Assembly: GCA_017591395.1 (NCBI GenBank)
Contig: WEDG01000388.1
Span: forward strand, 62,001 to 126,000
Source of the DNA: Schistocephalus solidus
Lineage: Eukaryota > Platyhelminthes > Cestoda > Diphyllobothriidea > Diphyllobothriidae
DNA length: 64,000 nt
Reading direction: 5' to 3'
This document shows, one piece after another, positions 12,003 to 23,339 of the stretch (position 1 is its first letter; every line of letters begins with the position of its first letter). The position numbers and the translations under genes are program-made. The notes below the pieces were generated by a model that saw only the letters and a program-made list of their open reading frames with translations, searched no databases and was not told the DNA's origin.

Positions 12003-12088
12003 GCAGTGAAAAAAACTCCTTCCCTAAAAATGAAGGCAGAGTTCAATAGGCCTTCATTTTTGAATAGAAGGTAGGAGAAAAAAACTGC
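12003..12088 (-). other. Conserved 3' UTR stem-loop of CR1-like element, copy 1
   Basis: Inner arms 12026-12037 and 12050-12061 are perfectly complementary over 12 bp and enclose a 12-nt loop. In the element's sense strand the loop contains TGAACTC. Outside this sit CTCCT/AGGAG pairs, facing T-tracts (7-8 nt each), and GCAGT/ACTGC pairs. The same layout occurs in the copies at 17764-17847 and 23046-23133. Confidence 0.75.
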
Positions 12089-13145
12089 TTGGGAAAAAAT
12101 GGTCAGGTGGTAGAGTAGGGTAGCATTTCAAAATGAGATAATGAAACGTCGAGATGATTCGTTCTTGATCACTGAGGCGTATGAAACAAAATCTCACGAA
12201 AATGCGTCAATAAGCTTAAGTCCTCAGCATCTAAGGATCCAGAATTGAATTCTGATGATGGTTAGTATCCAAAGAAACGGTAGCATTTTAGACTGTGGAA
12301 CACCGAATGTGTACGTCCAAATGACGTCATCGTTTGGAGGACTGGTGATATAAGGAGACATCATAGTTAATGACCGACTAAAGTTAGAGAAAATATAGTT
12401 TCAAGAATGTTACTTAAATTCCTGATTGTCCTTTCTCCGAATCATGAAGAAAGCTACTGGGAAAAGATTAGGAAAAGAAAAAGTTAATAGAATCAGTGTT
12501 AAGATAAATCTACAGTCTTCGCTTGAATTCAGATAGACAAATTAAGGACCTTATTTCAATTGGCAAGTAATTATAACGAAAACTATACTTAGAAGCAAAG
12601 AATAGAGAGCGTTTACACGTGGAGGATGCAGGGGGAGGTATAATTAGTGCAGAATTTCTAAGGTTATAAGGAAGACTAACGGGGGTAATGACAGAAAGCT
12701 TGGGGAGAGTTGAGCTATTATTTAATCGGAAAACAAGACAAAAGCCTGCTTCGAGTTTCCTGATCCAAAAATTTTTTAGCTTCGTTAGCTGGCATCTTGT
12801 TGAGTAGGAAGTAGTTGAAAGAGTCGGAAATATGTGTTTTTTGTGAAATATCTTTGGACATTTTCAATTTTTGAACGGCTAGATTCGTTCATTAAACCGA
12901 AGAAGGGACAGCCAAATTCAAGAATGGGAAGTACAAACATACGATTAAGTCTTCATTTAAGTTCAGGAAGGTAGAAATTATAATGAATAAAGCCGCAAAT
13001 CTGAGCAGCTTTGGCCGTAATTCTATCGTCATGAATTGGTGAAGCTTAACCCCAAGTCATTGATTGAGGAACATTCAATCAAATGAAAACCTTCAAAAAT
13101 AGGAGGTTGCGGCAGACTTACAGGCCCAAAACTCATGTAGCGACA

Positions 13146-14478
13146 CTAAGTAGATGAGAACTCCATTAGCCATGTGGAGCTCCAGGCCGAAAGAGCGTCT
13201 AAGTCTGAATGAATTTGTTCTAGGCACCGTTCGGTCATATAGTTAGAGAAGGAATACACGCATTTGAGGTCATCAGCATAATTAAAAGATTGAGAATGTT
13301 TAACTATCGATAAAATATCATTTATGTACAGTAAGAACAACAAAGGACCAAATACGGTACCTTGAAGGACACCACTAACAATCGGGGTAGCACTTGAGTA
13401 TGAGGACCCTTCTTAAACGTTTATTTTTCGATCATTTAGGTATGATCTAATAAAGTCAGTAAGGGGACTACGAAATCTAATAGCTTCTAGTTTAGCTAGA
13501 AGTCGTTTATGAGGCACTTTATCGAATGCCTTACTAAGATCCAAATAGATAAATACTACAGATAGATGATCATTGCGAAGAGAGGTTAGTAGATTTAGAA
13601 AAGACATGTGACAGGTTTCACAAGAGTGGTCCGGTAATAAGCCAGGTTAGGGAACGTTGATAATTTGATTGCTTATGCAAAAATCCGTGATAGTTTTGCA
13701 ATTATATTTTCGAAGAGTTTAGCAAGAGAGGGCGTTTTATGAACACCACGATAGTTATGAATGTCAGATCGGGAATCAGATTTAAAAACTGGTATTATAA
13801 TAGAAGTTTTCCAATAATCGGGAAGAAACAATTTTCGAGAAATACTGAGAATAACTTGCTTCTTATAGGTGACAAATCCTTGAACTGTTTAATAAGTGAG
13901 TTTGGAATGTTATCAGTTCCAACCGAATGTGAATTTGTAAGGTGAGCTTTTTCTTTTTGAATACGTGAAGGCGAGAAATTAATGTTTGTTAGAAGTGAAT
14001 TTGAAAGCAGAGGAATTGTGGGATTGGGGCTAGGTTCAGTGGTAAAGTGGTTGGCAAAAAACGAATTTAAAAATTCTGCTTTGCCCAAATCGTCTGTAAC
14101 ATATTTTTTGTTACAGTCGAGTAAGGACGGACTTAGTATGAGTGTGCTAATAAGAGAAGAACTGTTGTCTTGAGATCCCACAAGATCAATCAAATTCGGT
14201 TTCCGTACAGACTTCACTAGGGATTCAGGCGGCAAGGCCGTAGATGACATTGAATATGTCTTGTTCAATATGGCAACAGGAGAAGTCATTTTTGTGCTGC
14301 TGGTGGACAGTTTAAAATTTTTCAATATTCTCTGCATTGGTGTGAGGTTAGGGGAAACTGAACAATGCCATTTCTGACAGAATTCTCTACTTCTCTCCTT
14401 CCTAGACAGTATGAAGTCGACTTCTATCAAGGAAAAGAGAGTGACTAATATTGGGGCATTACGACTAAGCGAGCGCAT
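13146..14478 (-). pseudogene. RT domain of CR1-like element (fingers and palm)
   Basis: The longest open piece (227 codons from 14478) reads linker into RT fingers: 'HSVGTDNIPNSLIKQF', then 'SVFLENCFFPI'. It then breaks near 13800. The 'NYRGVHKTPSLAKL' equivalent follows in another frame, then the palm box with 'LDLSKAFDKVPH' and the YADD loop. All three catalytic aspartates are visible, but in separate frames. Confidence 0.8.
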
Positions 14479-14700
14479 TCACGTAGCGTGCGCGACACTG
14501 AATCCCAAGGCACAGCTTTGCAGAAACAAATGCGCACCATAAATAGCAGCTTTACGATTTTGAATATTTTGAAGCATAAAATTATGCTTGCGTTTTATGC
14601 GTTCTTCATTTTCAGAGCTAATTACTCCAATGACTGCTGGATAACTTTGTCGGAGGTACTATAAATAATTCCATTTTGCAAGAGATCAATTGTTTAGTCA

Positions 14701-15584
14701 GATGAAGACCGATTTTTGCAGGACTAAAGGTACGCTCGAGCGACAAGAGGATAAAGAGGTTTAAGGTGAACCTAAGGAATTTTACAATTTATAATATCCA
14801 AACAAGGCTGCAAAGGCTCACAATCGCCAGATATATATCCACCCATTACTCGATTGCTCAGGAATGAAGGGGAGGCTGCAACCTTGCATCTTTTCGCAAG
14901 TCCCTTCCATGATATTGTAAACTACTAAACATAATTTTGGTTGAATTAATAGAGAAAACCAGTAAATAATTTGCAACAGTATACTTAAAAAGGCTAAAAC
15001 TGTAGCTCATTTCATACAGTTAATAGAAAAGACAAGCTGGGCACGGATTCAAAACGCAGTTGAGCAAAGTGTAACTAATGTATCCATCTGCTTATGTGGG
15101 CCAGCACAAAAAATATCGAACAGTAAAAATAACATTATTCAACTGAGAGTTAATAGAAATTTGACTGTTACGGAAAAGAAAGAGGGTGAAAATAAACTCT
15201 CAATTTATCTTTAAAAATTGTTCCACGTGCCCTTGATTTGACATTAAAAATCAAAGAACTACTGAATGAGAAAGACTGGTGCCCTGCACACATACCTGAC
15301 CCAAACGATGCGAAGTTCTTTTTTAGTAACTTGATTTAGCATTCGGTTAAGAGCTGCTGTCCACTAAAAACGAGATCGTGCGTCGTCCGTCCCGAGCGGG
15401 TGATATCGGAAATAAAAAGGAATCGCAAGAAGAAAAGAAGACTGTGGAGAACATAAACCAGATATCAACAACCCGAACATTTTTCTGATTTTGAGAAACG
15501 GCGAAATCGGTGTCGAAATATTCTGAGGAAAAAAAGATCAGCCTTTGAGTCATAAATAGTCAAAGACATACCAAGAAACACAAA
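14701..15584. other. No gene recognised
   Basis: AT-rich stretch between two CR1-like segments. Short frames only; no domain, repeat array or RNA gene seen. Confidence 0.5.
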
Positions 15585-16517
15585 AACGTTCGTTACTTGC
15601 ATAAATAAGGCAAAACAAAATCGTGACTCCATTCCTTTTCCAAAAGACTATCAGAAAAAGAAGTGAACCGATAAGTTTGATAAGACCAACCTCTTATCCA
15701 ATTTCTTTATATTCAAGTATACAGAGGAGCTGCCTTTTTCGAGGAAGAACGCTAAATTATTGCCACGCCTACAGATAAAAAATGTACGGAAATATTCCCT
15801 CAGACACAGTAAGAAAATCACCTAAACAGCTACAGCCCATTTAATCCCCTGGCCCGGATGGCATATGCACAAATTCTGAATGAATTCACTGACCAGCTTA
15901 CCTCCCCGCTCTCCAAGATCTTTGAAAGTTTGATGAAGGTGGGGGCTCTGCCTACCGAGTTGAAGCTAGCCAACATAACCACCATCTATAAAAGAGTATA
16001 GCGAACATCAATAAATAGCTTCTGACCAGTCATTCTCATAAGTATTTGTTGCAAAATAATGGAGAACCTAATAAAAACGGAACTGATGAAGCATATTGAA
16101 GAGAACAACTTGCGAAGTTCATATCAACATGGATTTAGAAACGGTCTATCCAGCTTTACAAACCTGCTCACATCCATACAAAGCTGGATGAATTCATTTA
16201 TATTGGATTCGACAGTCGATGCGGTTCTCATTGATTTTAGCAAAGCCTTTGACAGGGTCTCACACAGACACCTGATCTTGAAGCTGCGTCACATGGGTGT
16301 GACTGGTAACCTACTCAAATGATTGGTCGACTTTCTTACTTGCAGGCGCCAACGTGTTTGTATTGGTGAGGCCAAGTCGCACTGTGAAACCATTCACAGT
16401 GGGGTTCCGCAGGGGAGCTTTCTAAATCCCATTCTGTTTCTGATATATGTGAAAGACTGCCTTGATTGTCTGCCACGAGACAAGGTCATGTTCGCTGATG
16501 ATCTGAAGTTATGGTGA
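15585..16517 (+). pseudogene. CR1-like RT fragment, inverted copy
   Basis: Sense-strand copy of the family at 9.0-9.96 kb. It keeps RT fingers and palm: 'LIDFSKAFDRVSHRHLIL', 'HSGVPQGSFLNPILFLIYV' and 'DKVMFADDLKLW' (intact FADD). A single in-frame TGA at 16321-16323 stands where the sister copy encodes Trp ('NLLKWLVDF'), splitting the palm into two open frames (16059-16322 and 16323-16517). No thumb follows; the sequence passes into an unrelated ORF1. Confidence 0.85.
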
Positions 16518-16653
16518 TACCACTGAGCTATCTCCGTTCGAAGAACTCGCTGATTTAAATTTAAATGAGGACATAAACACTTATCACTATACGAATGACC
16601 TCAATTTCAGGCATGTTTCTTTAAAGTCGCCTCCCGCCAAACGGGCCAATAGT

Positions 16654-17379
16654 TTGATAAGTTTTTGGATGTCAATTACGAGGACTAAGCGTGTGCGATA
16701 TGCTTTAAACTTCTTCAAAAAAATTTTGGAGCTTAAAAAGGATAGGAAAGAGCTGAAGATGGAAATCGAGAAAGTGAAGAAACCTCCTCACATTTTACCC
16801 GAGCACAAGCAGTCCCTTACGGGGGAACATGAGAGAGACAAACGCACATACGCATGCACAGCTTCCGGAGCCATCGCATCCAACAAGGATGATGGTGCTT
16901 CGTCCACGAAGCTCGGCTTAGCCGTTAAACATTCTCCAGAAAGAAAAGAGTGCAACCGGCAGGGATCCCAGAAAATGAAAAAACGAGTTTCGGAAGACAA
17001 AGGTAATCTGTCATCCAAAAAGTTTAGTCCCAGAAGCCCAGCGTTGGACAAAAATCACTCTCAGGTTGTAGTGCCAGCATCCACGAGTGACGCCACCTCT
17101 GTGAAATCCCACCCTAGCGTGGGTAGGCAAATTAGGACCTCGTTCATAAACCGTATGCGAAATATCGCACTACGGGATGTCCCAGAATCCACGTCCTGCA
17201 TTCCGAAGAAACGAGTGACACACGATCTAGATCTTCTTCATGAATATGTCAGTGCAGTCCTGACGAAAGGGGACATTTACACCATGCAAAAAGCTTTCCG
17301 GCTAGGCAAAGCAGACCCCAGCCGTGACATGAAACTATCCCCAAGGCCTCAAAAAATTATTTTAGAAAACGAAACCTAG
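16654..17379 (+). CDS. ORF1 (gag-like) protein of a CR1-like retroelement
   Basis: An uninterrupted frame of 241 codons, the longest open frame in the window. The N-terminal third is lysine/glutamate-rich with coiled-coil character (about residues 20-45, 'KKILELKKDRKELKMEIEK'). The middle is Ser/Lys-rich and low complexity. The C-terminal part has a compact segment ('HDLDLLHEYVSAVLTKGD', 'QKAFRLGKADPSR', 'LSPRPQKIIL') resembling the conserved end of ORF1 proteins in worm CR1-like elements. It is followed at once by a small endonuclease scrap (17380-17540). The start may lie downstream of the first Met. Assignment rests on composition and context and is moderate. Confidence 0.55.
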   Translation: MISFWMSITRTKRVRYALNFFKKILELKKDRKELKMEIEKVKKPPHILPEHKQSLTGEHERDKRTYACTASGAIASNKDDGASSTKLGLAVKHSPERKECNRQGSQKMKKRVSEDKGNLSSKKFSPRSPALDKNHSQVVVPASTSDATSVKSHPSVGRQIRTSFINRMRNIALRDVPESTSCIPKKRVTHDLDLLHEYVSAVLTKGDIYTMQKAFRLGKADPSRDMKLSPRPQKIILENET

Positions 17380-17540
17380 GCAGCAATTCTGTTAGAAGGA
17401 AGAATGACCCTAGTGGGATCACACAAACAAGTGTTTTATCAGCAAGACCACGCTGAAAAACGTGGCGGTGGTTGCCTCCTTTATATTAAGTCATCCTTTG
17501 TACATTTCCCTTTTCAGCTGAGTATTTCTTCCTTTTATGG
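17380..17540 (+). pseudogene. Endonuclease scrap following ORF1
   Basis: A short plus-strand piece reads 'GGGCLLYIKSSF', a phrase of the AP-type endonuclease of CR1-like elements. It lacks the N-terminal catalytic motifs and stops near 17540 where the AAAT repeat of the neighbouring minus element begins. Probably the 3' remainder of the element that supplied ORF1. Confidence 0.5.
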
Positions 17541-20500
17541 AAATAAATAAATAAATTGTATATTTAAGGCCCAGAGAGCCCCGTCATTTCAAACTTAGTA
17601 TCGCGGTATAAATAAATACAAAGTGGATAATTGCTGCACTATGTGAGCAGCCATATTAACAGCAGAAATGAACAATATGGTAGACATATCCGATTCAGAA
17701 CGATTTGCCATTTTTAAAACAATAGTGAACAATCTTTAACATAAACGGTGAACTAGAAAAGAAGCAGTAAAAAAACTCCTACGGTTAAATCGGAGGCGGA
17801 GTTCAGCGAGCCGCCAATTTAAAAAAAAATAGGAGAAAAAAAACTGCTTCACTAAAAAAATTAATAGCTAGATGCAATGGGATAGTGCTGTGATGTTGCT
17901 GACAACGTATGAGGGTTCGGAACGCTCCTTGTCGTGTGAGAGATAATATTGCAGTCAGAGCTACTGTTTGTAATCACCAGTGGAGGTGAGAGAGGACGAA
18001 CTCATCGTGGACACCAGGGTCAAAACGAAGAGGGGACAGTAGAGGTCATGAGATCATCATCGAGATGCGACCTTGCCGACTGCATAGTCCACCAATCAAA
18101 GAGGCAAACTATCAGAACCCGCCTTGATCCTCAACTGAACCTGGAGACCATCGTCGGGGTTGCAAAAGCGGAGGAAAGTACCAAAGGTTGTCAAGACTTG
18201 GCGATGTTAGTTTAAAAGGAGGGGGCGAAAAAGTGAATGCAAAGATTGACTCTGCAGAGGATGGATATATAATAAGAGACCAATATAATATCAAGGGAGC
18301 TTCCTCAAATAACAGGAGGACCCTTTTTCGAAAATCCAAAAAGTTGCGAGTTTAGGGAAGGAAACAGACAATAAGGACTTTATATCTTCCGAAGTTAAAT
18401 GTTTGCGTAACTTTTGTTTTTGAAAAATAGCTAATTTGGACGACAACCCTAATTTGCAGTGGAAGATTATTCCAGATGAAAGCATATTTGGAGGCAAAAA
18501 ACTGAGACCGGTTAGTTGTGGAGCTAAGGGGTGGTGAAATGATCATGGAGGAATTACGAGTGGCATAGGGTCGATCTACCGGAGTGAGAGCGTTAATTCG
18601 TGGGAGATTTGGGCTAGAGTTAACGCGAAACAGGAAGCAGAGACCGGCTTCGAGTCTTCTAACCCACAGAAGTTTAATGTTTGCTAACTGGCATCTATCC
18701 GTATAAGAGATACTGGATCCAGGAAGAGAAAATAGTCTTCGAGTAAAAACCCTCTGAACTTTTTAAATCTTACTGCGGTCAGAGGCGTTCATCAGCCCAA
18801 AGAGGGGACAGCAGTATTCTAGAACAGGAAGAACAAACATGCGGTACAGATTTAACTTTATTTCCGGAAGGAAGAAATTATGTAATATAAAACAACATAT
18901 CTGTGCAGCCTTTGCAGTAATTCGATCTGCATGAGGCGATAATGCTAGCTTATTCGTGTAACTTAGACCTAAGTCTTTTTATGGTTGATCGTTCTAAAAA
19001 GTGTACTATTTTTGAAAATACGATGGGGTCCAGGAAGCTTAGCGGGGCCAAAACACATGAAAATACTCTTGGATGAAGAAAACGCCATCTGCCAAGTACA
19101 GCTCCAACGTGAGAGCATAAGTAGATCAGTGTTGATTTTATCAACGCAACTATTGGCAGTGTCTTTAGAAAATGAATAAATGCACTTGAGATAGTCAGCG
19201 TAAACGAAATTTTGTGAATTTTGTGAGTAAAGCTGAAATTTCGTTTATGTACAGAATAAAGAGAAGGGGACCTAGAACCGGGCCTTGAAAAACGCCACTC
19301 GTGATCGGTTGAGGCGTCGAGTTGCTATTACCTACTTAGACCTACTGGCTACGGTTAGACAAGTAGGAACCAATGAAGTCATAGAGAGGAGGCCGGATGC
19401 CGAGGGCTTCCAGTTTCACCAGAAGACGTCTGTGCGGTACCTTGTCAAAGGCTTTACTCAGGTCAAAGTAGATCACAACCACTGACTGCTGCTCATAACG
19501 AAGGGAAGTGACGAGGTTAAGAAAAGCTAAATGACACACTTCGCATGATCTCCCAGGTAGAAAACCATATTGCGAGTCGCTTAAGAGCTTATTTTCTAAG
19601 CAAAAGTCGAGAATTTGATTGAAATAATTTTTTCAAGAAGTTTTGCTAGAGCCGGGGTTTTGTGAACGCCTCGATAATTATTTACGTCCGAACGAGATCC
19701 CGACTTGAAGACAGGAAGAATAAAAGATGTCTTCCATGAGTCAGGAAAGAATCCGTTTAAAAGATAAACTGAGAATACATGGCTAAGCAATCGGGGAAAG
19801 CTCGGCACTCTCTTAATAACTGAGTTTGCAATACCGTCAGTCCCCGAAGAGTGCGCGTTTTTCAGACGCATTATTTGCTTACGAATTACTTCTATGGAGA
19901 AATAAATGGTACTGATAATATTAAATCAGGATGCCTGAAACGTCGGAACCGGTTCAGATTCCATCGTAAGATGATTTGCAAAGAATGCACTAAAAATTCT
20001 GCCTTCTCAGAGATTTCGAGAACGAATTTCTTAGTTTCATTAAGTAATGGAGGTATTTCATAACCTCGTTTAGAGCAGGATCGACGGCGGAACAGTGGAG
20101 CAACGGATTTTGCAGAGTTTGGCTCGCTGAGTGCGCATGATTCCCTCTGTCTGTCCCGTGCAAGCCGAATCTTAGAGGCTAATTCAAAAATCCCTGCAGT
20201 CCTTAGATGTACAGATAACGAACTTGCTTCCTCAATTTATTTAGTCTTGGCGAAAGAAAGTGGGAGACGGTGGATTCAGAAGTGTAGGGCTTGACAATTT
20301 CGGTCGGCGCAAATTCCAGGATGTTATTTGAAACGACTGACATTAAGTCAGAAAGACTTGCTGCATTGTTCACGGAGGAGAGATGCTGCCAATCCAATGA
20401 GTCCAAAAAGTTGTTAATTAAGCTCATATCTGCGATGTCAAAATTATGATAGGTACGAACGGCACTAGCCTTTTTCGATGAGACAATTGGTAAGCAACAG

Positions 20501-20715
20501 TGAATTAATGTATGGTCACTTTGGAAGAGGCCCTGCTTAAAATCAACGAAGAGGGGAGCAATGTCATTTGTGAAAATCAGATATAAAATATGCTTGTCTC
20601 TCGTTGAAGAACGGACAGGCTGTGACCAATTAGAGAAATTAATGGTATCTAGGAAAGGCTGAAATCTGAGTGGACAAAAGTTTGAAATCCAGTCAATTTT
20701 TGGAAAATTAAAATG
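17540..20715 (-). mobile_element. CR1-like element, left half of a head-to-head pair
   Basis: Minus-strand order: endonuclease C-terminal half beginning at 'FNFPKIDW' (about 20710) with 'LIFTNDIAPLF' and 'FQSDHTLIHCC'; linker (20427-20203); RT fingers (19871-19596, 'SSGTDGIANSVIKR', 'WKTSFILPVFKSGSRS', 'NNYRGVHKTPALAKLL'); palm (19539-19342, 'IYFDLSKAFDKVPHRRLL'); degraded catalytic loop and thumb; 3' UTR with the stem-loop at 17764-17847; and a terminal (AAAT)n-type tail at about 17540-17556. Frames are broken in several places. Confidence 0.75.
17764..17847 (-). other. Conserved 3' UTR stem-loop of CR1-like element, copy 2
   Basis: Arms 17786-17797 and 17810-17821 pair at 10 of 12 positions and enclose a 12-nt loop. 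Compared with the copy at 12026-12061, three base pairs have changed on both sides together (positions 1, 5 and 8 of the stem), and two positions are now mismatched. The loop keeps TGAACTC in the element's sense strand. Flanking CTCCT/AGGAG and GCAGT/ACTGC pairs are kept. Confidence 0.7.
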
Positions 20716-20749
20716 TATGCTTTGCTTCAGTCATCCTCCCGCACAATAA

Positions 20750-21452
20750 AAATGCGTTAATTGGCTGTGTCTATAATCCTCCGTGTTATTCTGGCAATGA
20801 AAGCGAGCTCTGTGAACTATTTGAAAAAGTTGCAGACACTCAATTTGATGTCAAAATAATCGTAGGCGATTTCAATCTGCCAGACATTGACTGGCAGGCA
20901 AATTCCTCTCCGCATAAACATCAGAAATTGGTCGATACTATTAACTTTTCAAACATGTCCCAAGTGGTCAGATCAGTTACTAGAAATGACAACATTTTAG
21001 ATTTAATTTTGGCAAATGATGTCCACCCTCTCTTTATGAATTTTCATCCTGATCTTTTCAAAAGTGATCACGCAATAATTCCCTGTTGTTTTTCAGTCCC
21101 CCTTCTTACGAAGCCTGAGGTTAAATGCAATAACCTCGACTTTGCTAACACAAACCATGAAATGATAAATAATTTCGTTAGCACTCTAGATTGGAATAGC
21201 ATATTCGCAATCAACGATCCAAACCTTTTCCGTGAGCTATTGCAGAGCCTCACAGAACAAATCCAGGCTTTAATACCCTTTAAGATTTTTCATTCAAATA
21301 CAGCTTCTTATACTGTTCCGCATTTTCTCCAGAACAGACTTAAAAAATTACGAAAACAACTTAAAGATTCATCCAAAAGCTCTTTGTCAGTTCATTTAAG
21401 GATTGCCCAAATATTTAAATTAGCATCGAAATTTAAGGCTCACGAGAGATAA
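20750..21452 (+). pseudogene. CR1-like endonuclease C-terminal half and linker
   Basis: Open through most of its length. It contains 'GDFNLPDIDW' (catalytic Asp/Asn loop), 'DLILAND' and 'SDHAIIP' (terminal Asp-His pair), followed by a linker with 'NNFVSTLDWNSIF' and 'LKKLRKQLKDSSKSSLSVHL'. The endonuclease N-terminus is missing because the element starts abruptly at the head-to-head junction near 20720-20740. Confidence 0.8.
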
Positions 21453-23045
21453 GCGTAGGGATGCACTAAGTGATGCCAATTCATCCAAATCTGTTGCTCA
21501 AATCTCCATGTTCGGTCATCGGCTAAGCGTCTGAATGTAACTCCGCCCTTACTCGACTGTAACAAAAAATTTTTTCAAGACAATATGGGCAAAGCAGAGT
21601 TGTTAAATTCGTTTTTTTGTCAACCACTTTACCACTGAAACTAGCCACACTCCCAAAATTCCTCTGCTTTCAAATTCGCTTCTAATAACCATAAATTTCT
21701 CGTCTTCAAAAGGAAATAGCTCACCTAAAAAATTCACATTCAGTTGGAACTGATAACATTCCAAACTCACTTATTAAACAGTTAAGGGATTTTCCACCTT
21801 TACTAAGCAAGTTATTCTCAGTATTTCTCAAAAATGGTTTCTTCCCCGATTATTGGAAAACTTCTATTATAATACCAAATTTTAAATCTGGTTCCCGATC
21901 TGACATTCATAACTATCGCGGTGTTCATAAAAAGCCCTCTCTTGCTTAACTCTTGGAAAAAATAATTGCAAAAAATAACGGATTTTTACATATGCAAACT
22001 GCTATTTTCAAAGGTTTCCCTATGATTGAATGTTACTCCATCAAGGACTTGGGCTTAAGCTACACCAATAAATTAGATCTTTCGCCTCATGCCGATAGAA
22101 TTATGGCCAAAGCTGCTCAGATTTGCGGCTTTATTTCTTATAATTTCTACCTTCCTGAAATTAAATTAAGACTTTCATCGTACGTTTGTACTTCCCATTC
22201 TTGAATTTTACTGTCCCTTCTTCGGTTTAATGAACGGATCTAGCCGTTCAAAAAATCGAAAATGTATAAAAAAACATTATACAAAAAAAAATCCTGTATC
22301 CGACTCTTTCAAATAATTCCTACTCAACAAGATGCCAGTTAATGAGGATAAAATTTCTTTGGGTCCGGAGACTTGAAACAGGCTTTTGTCTCCTTTTCCG
22401 ACTAAATAATTGTTCAACTCTCCCCAAGCTTTCTGTCATTACCCCCGTTAGTCTTCCTTATAACGAATGACATTATGGACTAATTATAACTCCCCCTGCA
22501 TCTTCCACGTGTAAACACTCTCTTCTTTGCTTCTAGGTATAGTTTTCTTTAGAATAACTTGACAATTGAAATTAGGTCTTTAACTAGTCTATCTGCATTC
22601 AAGCGAAGACTGCACATTTATCGTATCACTGATTTTGCTAATATTTTATTTTCCTCATCTTTTCCCCGTAGCTTTTCCCATGACTCAGGGAAAGGACCAT
22701 CGGGAATTTAAGTGACCCTCTTGAAACTATATTTTCGCTACCTCGAGTCGCACATGAACTATGATGTCTCCTTATATCACCAGTCATCCAAACGATGATG
22801 TCATTCGGACGTCCACATTCGGTGGTCCACAGTCTAAAATGCTACGTTTCTTTGGATACTCACCATCATCAGAATTCAATTCTGGATCCTAAGATGCTGA
22901 TGAATTAAGTTCATTGACGCATTTTCGTGAGATTTCGTTTCATACGCCTAATTGATCAAGAACGAATCACCTCGACGTTTCATTATCTCATTCTGAAATG
23001 CTTCTACAGTATTACCATACTCTACCACCTGACCATTTTTTTCCG

Positions 23046-23133
23046 TAGCAGTTTTTTTCTCCTACCTTCTATTAAAAAATGAAGGCTTAATGAACTCTGC
23101 CTACATTTTTATGGTAGGAGTTTTTTTTCACTG
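23046..23133 (+). other. Conserved 3' UTR stem-loop of CR1-like element, copy 3
   Basis: Arms 23075-23086 and 23099-23110 pair at 11 of 12 positions around a 12-nt loop containing TGAACTC. Outer elements match the other two copies: GCAGT, T-tract, CTCCT on the left and AGGAG, T-tract, CACTGC on the right. Confidence 0.75.
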
Positions 23134-23339
23134 CCTATTTTTTCTAGTTCACCATTAATTTTTAATCATCGCTAACTGTTGACATAGCAGGACAAATTAT
23201 GTATTTGTTAATTTTATCTGCACACCTTGTCATAACTTTATTTCGTTACTAATTTTTGCTTAGACAGTGCCTTGCCGGTGCTAACCAAATATAAATTGTA
23301 AATAACTTGGATCGCTTGCAATCACCGTGTGATTTAATT

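Larger units (their letters stand above)
11820..14700 (-). mobile_element. CR1-like element with YADD reverse transcriptase
   Basis: Minus-strand order: degraded linker (14700-14480), a 227-codon open segment of linker and RT fingers (14478-13795), RT palm (13607-13413, 'FIYLDLSKAFDKVPHKRLL'), catalytic loop (13343-13146, 'FNYADDLKCV'), degraded thumb to about 12800, then a long 3' UTR to about 11820. The 3' UTR contains a strong stem-loop at 12003-12088. The 3' portion matches the plus-strand element at 20735-23300. The endonuclease is missing, so this is a 5'-truncated copy. Confidence 0.75.
20735..23300 (+). mobile_element. CR1-like element, right half of a head-to-head pair, with deleted RT
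   Basis: Plus-strand order: endonuclease ('GCVYNPPCYSGNESELCELF', 'IIVGDFNLPDIDW', 'NILDLILAND', 'FKSDHAIIPCC'), linker (to 21452), RT fingers (21700-21960), then a jump to thumb sequence ('SIKDLGLSYTNKLDLS', 'QICGFISYNFYLPEIKLRL'; 21953-22204) and a 3' UTR ending near 23300. The palm, including the catalytic aspartates, is absent. The 3' UTR holds the conserved stem-loop. The 3' part matches the minus element at 11820-14478. Confidence 0.75.
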
